DNA of 64,000 bases from JAFDZV01 sp964455525 (lineage in GTDB: Bacteria; Bacteroidota; Ignavibacteria; OLB7): positions 434,001-498,000 of the forward strand of contig CAYVWR010000002.1 of NCBI GenBank assembly GCA_964455525.1, given 5' to 3'. A model generated the notes under the pieces. It did not search any database. It saw nothing but the letters and a program-made list of their open reading frames with translations, and was not told the DNA's origin. Each line of letters begins with the position of its first letter. The stretch's first letter is position 1. A program made the translations under genes and the position numbers. Below, one piece after another: positions 8,524 through 16,394 of the stretch.

Positions 8524-8615
8524 ACGATTCAGAAGATTCCAGGCGAAGGGGGGCGCGGCCGCTTCTCCCCCTTCGCTTCGTGCGTATGCACTGTCGCTTT
8601 CCGGCTATCGGGTGC

Positions 8616-9130
8616 ATGGCGAAAGCGGAGGATGATAGGTTCAGCAGATTCTACATCGTTCAGGGGATGCCCTCTGTGGCGTCCGGGCTGCGTAAACAGC
8701 AGAAGGTCAAACAATCTGTGCCGTGAGCGTGAGAAGCAGTCCCGTCGTTGTTCGTTATGGCTAATCGCCAGTAGTGTGTTGCCAGCCCCGATCGTCTGGC
8801 CTCCTGCTCGAACATCGTCCTGACAACGTGGTGTTGTATCATCTTGGTTCTGGCGCGGGACGCGTCAGTTTGTTCTTCATAGGCGTATCATGGCCGATGG
8901 CAGCACGGTATATATGCCGTATGCCGGGGGCGGGGCGGACCCACCCGGAGAATTCGGAGGCTTGACGCCATCCATAGATTCGCTCAGGCGCGTCAATGAC
9001 CGTGCGATCTCCGAGCTGGTGCCAGCTCGATAAGGCTGGTCTGAACGGACCTCTCATGAATATGCCGGAGCGTGCTGATGAGCTGCTCACTGCGAACGAA
9101 CAGCTTGTTGTTGAGCTGTATTCCAAGTAG
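8616..9130 (+). pseudogene. rpsD: Degenerate rpsD (30S ribosomal protein S4), frameshifted and shortened
   Basis: The 749-nt interval between rpsK and rpoA has no intact gene, but translated pieces in different frames spell S4 in order. From about 8684, GLRKQQKVKQS matches the family's YGxQLREKQKV segment. Near 8810, LLEHRPDNVV matches LLExRLDNVV. From 8878, HRRIMADGSTVYMP matches the S4-domain HxxIxVNG segment and runs on to SLRRVNDRAI. Then PSWCQLDKAGLNG leads to MPERADELLTANEQLVVELYSK and a TAG at 9128, the unmistakable S4 C-terminus. At least three frame changes and an in-frame stop are needed. The span codes for about 170 residues against about 200, with the N-terminal zinc/RNA-binding part largely missing and RLDNVV changed to RPDNVV. 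The start is approximate. S4 is normally essential, so an intact copy elsewhere, or a local consensus error, must be considered. Confidence 0.85.
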
Positions 9131-9272
9131 GATCAAAATCTGCCTAACGGAGGCTAACTGGTTGCGGGCGCAGCCGGGCTTGGGGAGCTTCCCCGTCGCC
9201 GTGTGCCCACCGAATGATAGCCGTCGCTAACGAAGTCACTTTAGATCAACGAAGAGATATCGAGAGGTAGCC

Positions 9273-10298
9273 TTGACAGAGCAAATCACTGCGCCAATGA
9301 GTTCGTTCATGCAGATGCCTGAACGAGTGCAGGTTGATGAGTCCACCCGCAGCGAAACGTTCGGTCGTTTTGTTCTGCAGCCGCTGGAAGAGGGGTATGG
9401 TGCCACAATCGGCAATGCCTTCCGTCGTGTGCTGCTTGCTTCAATCCCCGGCTGTGCCATCTCGGCCATCCGGATCGATGGCGTGCTGCACGAGTTCCAG
9501 ACCATTCCGGGCGTTAGCGAGGATATGGCTGAGATCGTCCTCAATCTGAAGGAGATTCGCCTAAAGCAGCTTGATAAGAAGGCCACCAAGATTTCGTTTA
9601 CGGTGACCGGGCCTGCTGATTTTACTGGACAGGATATTCAGAACTCCACCGAGGATTTCGAGGTTCTCAACCCCGAGCACCATATCGCAACCCTCTCGGA
9701 GGGGGTGACCCTGAATGTGGAGCTTCGTATCAGCCGTGGCAAAGGCTATGTGCCCAGCGAAGAGAACTTCCAGCCCGATCAGGCAATCGGCACGATCGCG
9801 ATCGACTCGATCTTTACGCCGATCATGAACGTTCGCTATCAGGTCGAGCCAACCCGTGTGGGGCAGAAGACCGACTATGAGAAGCTGACGCTCGAGATCA
9901 CGACCGATGGCTCGATCACGCCGGAGGAGGCGCTGGCAACGGCTGCCAAGATTCTCCGCGATCATATCCAGCTCTTCCTTAATTTCGATGCCGAGGAGAC
10001 CCAGATCGCCGAGGAAGAGGAAGCGCAGGAGGCCGAGGTAAGCCGTGTCCGTCGTATACTCACGACGCCGGTGGACGAGCTTGAGCTGTCCGTCCGCTCC
10101 CATAACTGCCTGAAGGCTGCAAACATCAATACCATCGCCGATCTGGTCTCGCGCCAGGAGAACGAGATGTTGAAGTTCCGTAACTTCGGTCGCAAGTCGC
10201 TGGCAGAGCTTACCGAGATCATCGAGCAGTTCGGCCTGACATTCGGCATGGACGTCGACAAATATCTGAAGGCCGAAGACAGCAACGGCCGCGAGTAA
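9273..10298 (+). CDS. rpoA: DNA-directed RNA polymerase subunit alpha
   Basis: The alpha subunit nucleates RNA polymerase assembly and contacts activators and UP elements. The N-terminal domain is shown by GRFVLQPLEEGYGATIGNAFRRVLLASIPG and the GYVPSEENF region. The acidic linker (AEETQIAEEEEAQEAEV) leads to the C-terminal helix-hairpin-helix domain (LELSVRSHNCLKAANINTIADLV, LKFRNFGRKSLAEL). It has 341 residues. It starts at TTG 9273 with GAGAGG upstream; an ATG at 9297 is a weaker alternative. It follows the rpsD relic and precedes rplQ. Confidence 0.98.
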   Translation: MTEQITAPMSSFMQMPERVQVDESTRSETFGRFVLQPLEEGYGATIGNAFRRVLLASIPGCAISAIRIDGVLHEFQTIPGVSEDMAEIVLNLKEIRLKQLDKKATKISFTVTGPADFTGQDIQNSTEDFEVLNPEHHIATLSEGVTLNVELRISRGKGYVPSEENFQPDQAIGTIAIDSIFTPIMNVRYQVEPTRVGQKTDYEKLTLEITTDGSITPEEALATAAKILRDHIQLFLNFDAEETQIAEEEEAQEAEVSRVRRILTTPVDELELSVRSHNCLKAANINTIADLVSRQENEMLKFRNFGRKSLAELTEIIEQFGLTFGMDVDKYLKAEDSNGRE

Positions 10299-10429
10299 TT
10301 ACGAACGGCGGTTCCGAGAACGAGCGTCGATTCAATAACTGAAAGTAACGTACCCATCCTTGCGCGCATTCGAGGTGCGCCTACTACACCGTTTCGGCTG
10401 TATGCCGACCGGTCTCAATTCCGACGATC

Positions 10430-11089
10430 ATGAGACATAGAGTAGAAGGTAGAAAACTCAAGCGGACCGCCACCCATCGCAAGGCGCTCTTGCAGGCTTT
10501 GACAACATCGCTTATCCGCCACAAGCGGATCAGGACGACCGAGGCCAAGGCGAAGGAAGCGAGCCGGTTCGCCGAGGCGATTATCACACGCGCAAAGCGT
10601 GCCCATCTGGCCGAGCAGGCTGGCAATGGGGTGGATATACATGCGCGTCGTGTTGTTGCCCGTGATATTCACGATGAGAACGTTGTTCGTGAACTCTTCA
10701 CCGATGTGGCATCGAAAGTTGCCAATCGCCCGGGTGGTTATACCCGTGTGGTGAAGCTTGGCCAGCGTCTTGGTGATGGCGCTAGGATCGCTATCCTGGA
10801 GCTGGTTGATTATAATATGGAGCGCGATGAAAATGCGGCTCGCACCCGTTCCAAGAATGTGATGTCGCGTGCCGAGCGCGTTGCCCGTAGCCGTGCCAAG
10901 CAGGCCGCTACGCTGGCTGCCACGCCAGCCGAGGCCGCCGAGCCGGTTGTTGCCGATGTGGTTGCAGAGGAGACGGTTCCAGAGACCCCGGTCGCTGAGG
11001 AAACCACCGTTGAGGCCTCTGCTGCGGCTGAGACGAGCGATGAGAGTGCCGGGGAGAACGGCGCAGACAAGCCGGAAGACCAGGCCTGA
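10430..11089 (+). CDS. rplQ: 50S ribosomal protein L17 with a long acidic C-terminal tail
   Basis: L17 lies near the polypeptide exit. Residues 1 to about 130 are canonical (MRHRVEGRKLKRTATHRKALLQALTTSLIRHKRIRTT, NRPGGYTRVVKLGQRLGDGARIAILELV). Instead of ending at about 120-130, it continues to 219 residues with an Ala/Glu/Val-rich, acidic and probably disordered extension. Long L17 tails are known in Bacteroidota relatives. It is the last gene of the ribosomal block and is followed by an intrinsic terminator. Confidence 0.97.
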   Translation: MRHRVEGRKLKRTATHRKALLQALTTSLIRHKRIRTTEAKAKEASRFAEAIITRAKRAHLAEQAGNGVDIHARRVVARDIHDENVVRELFTDVASKVANRPGGYTRVVKLGQRLGDGARIAILELVDYNMERDENAARTRSKNVMSRAERVARSRAKQAATLAATPAEAAEPVVADVVAEETVPETPVAEETTVEASAAAETSDESAGENGADKPEDQA

Positions 11090-11180
11090 TCGGACGAAAG
11101 CGGAGGTATCTTCGGCAGGGCAACCCCCGGCCGGTTAAAAATTGTTTTTGCTTTCGACGAAAAATGTTGGTATGCTTGCG

Positions 11181-11220
11181 GAGGCCTCTCTACAGTACCG
11201 TAGAGAGGCTTCTTGGTTTT
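11181..11220 (+). terminator. Intrinsic terminator of the ribosomal/rpoA operon
   Basis: An inverted repeat pairs GCCTCTCTAC (11184-11193) with GTAGAGAGGC (11200-11209) around the loop AGTACC. Three more pairs, including one G-U, extend the base to 11181-11212. A U-rich tract (TTCTTGGTTTT) follows. It lies about 90 nt after rplQ. Confidence 0.85.
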
Positions 11221-11350
11221 GTCGGCTTTTCATTTATCATGTCGGTATCTGTCAGGTTATCTAGACCGCTACTCCGTACAGTCCAAATGAGTCGCCTGAC
11301 CATGACGGTATTCAGTCATTTGTAGTACTATTCACACACAGGGTGTATCA

Positions 11351-11860
11351 GTGAACATCTACGTGGGGAATCTCCCCTACTCCGCGACATCGGAGGATCT
11401 TCGTGAGGCTTTCGGGGAATTTGGTAACGTTACCTCCGCAAGCATCATCATGGACAAGGTGACCGGTCGGGCAAGAGGCTTCGGCTTTGTAGAGATGGAG
11501 AATGATGAGGATGGAGCGCGTGCAATTGAAGAAATGAATGGTAGGGATTGGATGGGGCGTACCCTGACAGTCAACGAGGCCAAGCCCCGTGAACGTTCGT
11601 TCGGCGGCGGTGGTGGCGGCGGTCCGCGTCGTGAGTATGGCGGCGGTGGTGAAAGTCGTGGAGGACATTATGAGCCTAGCCGCTCGTACTCCGGAGATTC
11701 CGGTGGCCGTAGCAGCAGTGGCGGCGGTGGTGGCGATCGCTTCGATCGGTCGCGTCGTGGTCCTGGCGGTCCGGGAGGCAGTCGCGGCGGTAATGATCGT
11801 CGCGAGCGCCGTGGCTACGATGACCGTCGGTGGGAGACCGGGGGAGATGACGACGATTAG
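11351..11860 (+). CDS. RRM-domain RNA-binding protein with glycine-rich tail
   Basis: A 169-residue protein with a single RNA-recognition motif at residues 1-80: RNP2 is NIYVGNLPY and RNP1 is RGFGFVEM. A Gly/Arg/Ser-rich low-complexity tail follows (repeated GGGG, RGG-like and DRR blocks) and ends in EDDD-type acidic residues (TGGDDDD). This is the layout of cyanobacterial and Bacteroidota Rbp proteins, which are often cold-induced and bind single-stranded RNA. GTG start. It is flanked by terminators on both sides, so it is probably a monocistronic unit. Confidence 0.93.
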   Translation: MNIYVGNLPYSATSEDLREAFGEFGNVTSASIIMDKVTGRARGFGFVEMENDEDGARAIEEMNGRDWMGRTLTVNEAKPRERSFGGGGGGGPRREYGGGGESRGGHYEPSRSYSGDSGGRSSSGGGGGDRFDRSRRGPGGPGGSRGGNDRRERRGYDDRRWETGGDDDD

Positions 11861-11903
11861 TAGAAAGCCTGAGCCGTTCTCTACGGCCCAAGTGTAAATT
11901 CTT

Positions 11904-11946
11904 GAGCCATCGAACGCTTGCTGCGTGCTCGATGGCTCTTTTTTTT
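11904..11946 (+). terminator. Intrinsic terminator after the RRM protein gene
   Basis: A perfect 10-bp stem pairs GAGCCATCGA (11904-11913) with TCGATGGCTC (11929-11938). A partly paired apical part (ACGC/GCGT) and an uninterrupted run of eight T at 11939-11946 complete it. This is textbook rho-independent terminator geometry. Confidence 0.95.
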
Positions 11947-11960
11947 GTTAGTTATATGTT

Positions 11961-12554
11961 ATGCTCCGAATTCTCTCCGCGGACTTTGTTATCAGTGCCG
12001 CACGACCCGATCAGTTCCCGAAGGCGCCGATCCCAGAGATCGCGTTTGCCGGACGCTCAAATGTTGGGAAATCAACCCTTCTCAACTCAATCGTCGGCCG
12101 TAAGGCGCTTGCCAAGACAAGCGCTACACCAGGCAAAACACAACAGATCAACTTCTTCCGTATCAACGACCGTTCCCATTTTGTCGATCTCCCCGGCTAT
12201 GGGTATGCAAAGGTCTCCAAGACCGAGCGCGAAGCGTGGGCACGCCTCATCGAATCGTATCTCCGTGGCCGCGATCAGCTTCGCCTGGTTGTTGCATTGA
12301 GCGATATCAGACACGAGCCTACAGCGCTGGATCGTGGCCTGTTCGACTGGCTGAACTCCATCGGACGGCCGTTTCTGGTGGTGCTGACCAAGTACGACAA
12401 GGTCTCCCCGGCAGAGGCACAGGCGCGGGTCGATGAAGTGACGGCGCTGCTTGAACAGTGCCCTGCCTGTATAGGCCTGATCCCATATTCGGCGCAGACC
12501 AGGCATAATCGCGATCGGCTTCTTGGGGCGATCGGCAACGCGCTCAGGGCGTGA
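11961..12554 (+). CDS. engB: Ribosome biogenesis GTP-binding protein EngB (YsxC/YihA)
   Basis: A TRAFAC-class GTPase needed for large-subunit maturation. All G motifs can be read in the 197 residues: G1 GRSNVGKSTL (about residue 31), the G2-region TSATPGKTQQINFF, G3 DLPGYGYAKV, G4 TKYDK and G5 SAQT. The ATG at 11961 starts 15 nt after the T-run of the preceding terminator, so its promoter must overlap that terminator or transcription reads through. Confidence 0.97.
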   Translation: MLRILSADFVISAARPDQFPKAPIPEIAFAGRSNVGKSTLLNSIVGRKALAKTSATPGKTQQINFFRINDRSHFVDLPGYGYAKVSKTEREAWARLIESYLRGRDQLRLVVALSDIRHEPTALDRGLFDWLNSIGRPFLVVLTKYDKVSPAEAQARVDEVTALLEQCPACIGLIPYSAQTRHNRDRLLGAIGNALRA

Positions 12555-12738
12555 GAGAGGGCCGGGGGGCGCACGGAAGTTCGGAGCCAGAGATTCCGGT
12601 TGCCGCCAGGAGCGGGCCGTTTCACAACTGGCATGAAATCTTCTATGAGTGGAAGCAACACAAGCTCAGAGCCGAACCCGTTCGGCATCTGATGTATCGG
12701 GAAACAAAGCTCCAAGAACCAAGGATTCATCTCATCAT

Positions 12739-13896
12739 ATGAAACCACGTTTGTTCACGCCAGGCCCGACGCCGGTTCCCGAGTCGGTGATGCTCCGTAT
12801 GGCACAGCCGATGATTCATCATCGCACACCGGAATTTCAGGCCTCGCTCCGGGCTGTTACCGAGGGGTTGCAGTATCTGTTCTGTACGGCACAGCCGGTG
12901 CTGACCCTTACCGCCAGCGGTACAGGCGCGATGGAGGCCGCGCTGGTCAATACGCTTTCGCCGGGTGACGAGATCATCTTTGTGAACGCGGGCAAGTTTG
13001 GTGAGCGCTGGGGGGAGATCGCTCGTGCCTATGGGCTTGTCCCACATGAGATTACTGTTGAATGGGGAACCGCCGTCACCGCCGATAGGGTTCTTGCCGC
13101 GCTTGCAGAGCATCCTGCCGCCCGGGCGTTATGCCTTACCCATAGCGAAACATCCACTGGCGTCTATACCGATGTACGTGAGATCGCGGCCGTGGTGCGC
13201 CCCTCGTTCGACGGGCTTATCATCGTCGATGGCATTACAGCCATCGGGGCGCATGAGATGCGCTTCGATGAATGGGGGCTGGATGTTGTCGTAACCGGCT
13301 CGCAGAAGGGGCTGATGATCCCGCCGGGGCTTGCGTTTATCGCATTGAGTGAACGTGCATGGGCCGCCGCCGATTCCTCCGGCCTGCCATCGTTTTATTT
13401 CGATCTGAAAAGAGCACGCGCATCGCTCGCCTCCGATGATACCCCATGGACTCCGGCGATAACGCTGGTTCTTGGCGTTGCCGAGGCGCTCGCGATGATT
13501 CGGGAGGAAGGGATCGAGAACGTCTGGTTGCGCCACCACCGTCTTGGAAGCGCGCTCCGCGCCGGGGTTGCCGCGCTCGGATTGCAGTTGTTCGGCGCTC
13601 CTGCCTCAAATGCCCTTACCTCGGTTTGTCTGCCGGAGCGTGGCGCTGAGTTCATGGAGCTTATGAAAAAGAAGTACAAGGTGACGATGGCCGCCGGGCA
13701 GGATCATCTGAAGGGAAAGATCTTCAGGATCTCGCATCTTGGATATTACGATGAAGGCGATATGCTGAGCGTCTTATATGCTATCGAGAGCGCCCTTACT
13801 GATATCGGCCATGCACATGATGTGGGGGCAGGGCTGGCCGCAGCGCAGTCGGTGTTCAATGCAGCGGTTCAGCCGGGCAGTGGGAGGAACGTATGA
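12739..13896 (+). CDS. Class V aminotransferase (serine-pyruvate / alanine-glyoxylate type)
   Basis: PLP-dependent fold-type I aminotransferase of 385 residues. The N-terminus KPRLFTPGPTPVPESV, the ASGTGAMEAALVNTLSPGD segment, the VDGITAIGAHEMRFDEWGLDVVVTGSQKGLMIPPG block with the PLP lysine in GSQKG, and FRISHLGYYDEGDML are typical of the AGT/SPT subgroup. The start at 12739 is chosen because the in-frame extension back to 12649 does not align with the family. It overlaps serA by 4 nt. The pairing suggests it transaminates 3-phosphohydroxypyruvate in serine synthesis, replacing classical SerC; glyoxylate or serine transamination is the alternative. Confidence 0.92.
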   Translation: MKPRLFTPGPTPVPESVMLRMAQPMIHHRTPEFQASLRAVTEGLQYLFCTAQPVLTLTASGTGAMEAALVNTLSPGDEIIFVNAGKFGERWGEIARAYGLVPHEITVEWGTAVTADRVLAALAEHPAARALCLTHSETSTGVYTDVREIAAVVRPSFDGLIIVDGITAIGAHEMRFDEWGLDVVVTGSQKGLMIPPGLAFIALSERAWAAADSSGLPSFYFDLKRARASLASDDTPWTPAITLVLGVAEALAMIREEGIENVWLRHHRLGSALRAGVAALGLQLFGAPASNALTSVCLPERGAEFMELMKKKYKVTMAAGQDHLKGKIFRISHLGYYDEGDMLSVLYAIESALTDIGHAHDVGAGLAAAQSVFNAAVQPGSGRNV

Positions 13897-15491
13897 TGGA
13901 TTGTCGAGTTCTTATTGCTGATGCGGTAAGCCAGGAGTGCGATCGGATTCTTCAGGCGCGTGGCCTTAGCGTGGTGCGTGCGGTGGGGGTGGCAGTGGAG
14001 GAGCTGTACCGGCTGCTCCCACAGTTCGATGGCATGGTGGTGCGAAGTGCTGTGCAGGTCAATCGTGAGATGATCGGCAGGATGAACCGGATGCGGGTAA
14101 TAGGCCGGGCTGGCGCGGGCGTGGACAATATCGACGTGGAAGCCGCTACGGAGATGGGGGTTGTGGTAATGAATACGCCGGGAGGGAACACGGTTTCCGC
14201 CACCGAACATACCATTGCCCTGCTCCTTTCGCTGCTGCGGAAGATCCCGTCGGCTACCGCAAGCATCCGTTCCGGTGTCTGGGATCGTAAGAGTTACATT
14301 GGCACGGAACTGCTCGGCAAACGTGTTGGTGTGCTTGGTCTGGGACGTATCGGCAAGGAAGTTTCGCGCCGTCTGCAATCGTTCGATGCGGTGGTGATCG
14401 GCTACGATCCGGTGCTCAGTTCCAAGGCGGTAGAGGATCTGGGAATCACTCCTGCGACGTTCGATGAGCTGATCGCCACCTCCGATATCCTTCTGATGCA
14501 TATTCCGCTGCTTGCGGAAACCCGTGGGCTGATCGGCGCGGCGGAGCTGTCCCGAATGAGACCAGGGGTTTTTATCGTCAATACCGCCCGTGGTGAGCTG
14601 ATAGATGAGAGCGCATTGCTTCAGGCGCTGGACCAGGGGCAGGTTGCAGGGGCCGCGCTCGATGTATTTGCCGCTGAACCACCGGAGTTCCCACATCCGC
14701 TGATCAATCATGCGAATGTTGTCGCCACGCCGCACATCGCCGCCTCAACCGAGGAGGCACAGCAGCGGGTTGCTATCGATATCGCAGTTCAGATCGCAGA
14801 CTTCTTCGAGGGGAAGGGGGCGCGTGGTGTGGTCAATGCCGTCGGGCTGGAGTCATCGCTGCAAAGCGAGGCACAGCCTATGATGCGTGCCGCCGAACGG
14901 CTTGGTGCCATGTTGGGGCAGCTTGTCGATAACCATGATGTTTCCTGTACTCTTACCGTTTATGGCACCGGGGCTACGCCGATTGTGCGAGGCCTCGGCG
15001 CCGCATTTCTGGCCGGAATGGTCAGCCTGGGGCTGGATAAAACCGTCAATGCCATCAATGCCGAGATGCTCGCCGATCGTAATCGGGTGAAGCTGGCGAC
15101 GGCGGGAGAGGGATCGCACCCTCGGTTCACCATGCTGGTGAGCGCCGAGGTCTCAAACGGTCGTGAGACCCGTACTGCGGCCATGACGGTGATGGGCTGG
15201 AACGAACCCCGTCTGGTGATGGTGGATGATATCTGGCTTGATATCCGCCCCATTGGCTGGATCACGCTGTTCGAGAATCTGGATCAGCCGGGGGTGCTGG
15301 CTGCGGTAAGCGCCACATTGGCAACCCACGGTATCAATATCGCCGATGTATCGCTCGGACGTCGTGAAGGTACGGGGCAGGCGCTGACGGTGATGCGCAC
15401 CGATGAGGAGTTGAACGATGCCACATTGAACAAGCTTAGCCACCTGCATGTAGTGCAGAGGGTGCGTACTCTCCGTTTCGACGAGCAATAG
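13893..15491 (+). CDS. serA: D-3-phosphoglycerate dehydrogenase (long type, with ACT domain)
   Basis: First enzyme of serine synthesis, oxidising 3-phosphoglycerate with NAD+. The order in 532 residues is: substrate-binding domain, Rossmann domain with VGVLGLGRIGKEVSRR, catalytic Arg in NTARGELI, Glu in FAAEPPE, His in TPHIAAST, then the ASB domain (about 320-450), and a C-terminal ACT domain beginning at LFENLDQPGVLAAV. The ACT domain implies serine or other small-ligand control, as known for this type. It overlaps the aminotransferase stop (ATGATG at 13893), so the two are translationally coupled. Confidence 0.97.
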   Translation: MMDCRVLIADAVSQECDRILQARGLSVVRAVGVAVEELYRLLPQFDGMVVRSAVQVNREMIGRMNRMRVIGRAGAGVDNIDVEAATEMGVVVMNTPGGNTVSATEHTIALLLSLLRKIPSATASIRSGVWDRKSYIGTELLGKRVGVLGLGRIGKEVSRRLQSFDAVVIGYDPVLSSKAVEDLGITPATFDELIATSDILLMHIPLLAETRGLIGAAELSRMRPGVFIVNTARGELIDESALLQALDQGQVAGAALDVFAAEPPEFPHPLINHANVVATPHIAASTEEAQQRVAIDIAVQIADFFEGKGARGVVNAVGLESSLQSEAQPMMRAAERLGAMLGQLVDNHDVSCTLTVYGTGATPIVRGLGAAFLAGMVSLGLDKTVNAINAEMLADRNRVKLATAGEGSHPRFTMLVSAEVSNGRETRTAAMTVMGWNEPRLVMVDDIWLDIRPIGWITLFENLDQPGVLAAVSATLATHGINIADVSLGRREGTGQALTVMRTDEELNDATLNKLSHLHVVQRVRTLRFDEQ

Positions 15492-15496
15492 ATTCC

Positions 15497-15534
15497 TCTG
15501 CTTCCCCGCTGGAGCGGTATAGCGGGGGAGCAGA
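15497..15534 (+). terminator. Strong hairpin downstream of serA
   Basis: A 14-bp stem with one G-U pair joins TCTGCTTCCCCGCT (15497-15510) to AGCGGGGGAGCAGA (15521-15534) around a 10-nt loop, 6 nt after the serA stop. There is no T-run, so it is an atypical terminator or a 3'-end stabiliser. Confidence 0.5.
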
Positions 15535-16394
15535 ATATGCAGTAGGGCGGTGCTCACCAGCCACCATAGTTGCCCGAACCGCTCGGCTGTGCAACCTGTT
15601 TTTCGTTGCAGGCGATGAGAATAATATATGCCGCCAACAACCAGCCAGCATTCTGGCATCGACTTCAGCGTTCCCCTATCGCAGGATGGTTTCCGGCAGG
15701 GAAACGGCCGTGAGCGACGCACCATCGCTCGCCGTTTTAGTGGCCATATTGCAAGGGGATGGGCAACGTTTCAGTTCTGACAGCATAGCCTGGGGAATGG
15801 CATAGCGGCCTATACCAGGGGATTTTGGGGGATTCGGCTGAACAAACCGGGCAAGTGCGCCAGGGCACAGTGGCCGATGCTCTTGGGGAGAAGAGGGGAT
15901 GCTTCTGTTCAGGTGCGGTAACTTTTTTCAGGTTGTCGTGTAGGTTGATCTCAGAAGGGGAAGAACAGGGAAAGTGGCTTGAGACGTGGGTAGGGTGGGG
16001 AATGTTCCCATGCGGAATGGGAAACGGGGCAGATAGTTTTGGGGGTAAGCCTGCTGAAAGCTATATTCGGCGTCAAAATTTAGTAAAACTCCCTACCTAA
16101 AGCGTCTTATACAAGTCTCAGTGCCTGTTGCAGAGGTTTCAACGCCCAGTGCGTTCTCCTTTCAACCCCCTACCTTTATTCTTCTTCGGGCTCCGCATTC
16201 CTGGAGTCCAGGGGGTGGCTTGCTCCAACGCAAAACCTCTTCGCAATGGTTTTTGTCGTTCTGCCTTTTTCGCAGTACGTGCGGGCATTCTGGAAAGTTT
16301 CAGTGGGGGCAGGCGTCGCCGGAACAACGATGATAGATCTACTCGATATACATCCATGCTACTTCATACTACATCAATACCAAGGAGTGCTCAG
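15535..16394 (+). other. Long intergenic region, G-rich leader of the TonB-receptor gene
   Basis: About 860 nt with no convincing gene. The right half of the + strand (about 15810-16050) has many G-runs (GGGG, GGGGG). It also has a 7-bp hairpin TTCCCAT (16005-16011) / ATGGGAA (16017-16023) nested beside a GGGAATGTTCCC palindrome. A good ribosome-binding site (AAGGAG) stands just before the ATG at 16395. It probably contains the promoter and 5' UTR of the outer-membrane gene group; I could not assign promoter boxes. Confidence 0.5.

Noticed and set aside
8774..8965. Short + strand frame taken alone as a small hypothetical gene
   Set aside because: Its LLEHRPDNVV core is part of the rpsD relic, and the frame is just one piece between frameshifts.
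15825..16100. A 91-codon + strand frame in the TonB-receptor leader
   Set aside because: Its G-run-driven composition, lack of a ribosome site and lack of family resemblance fit an untranslated leader better.
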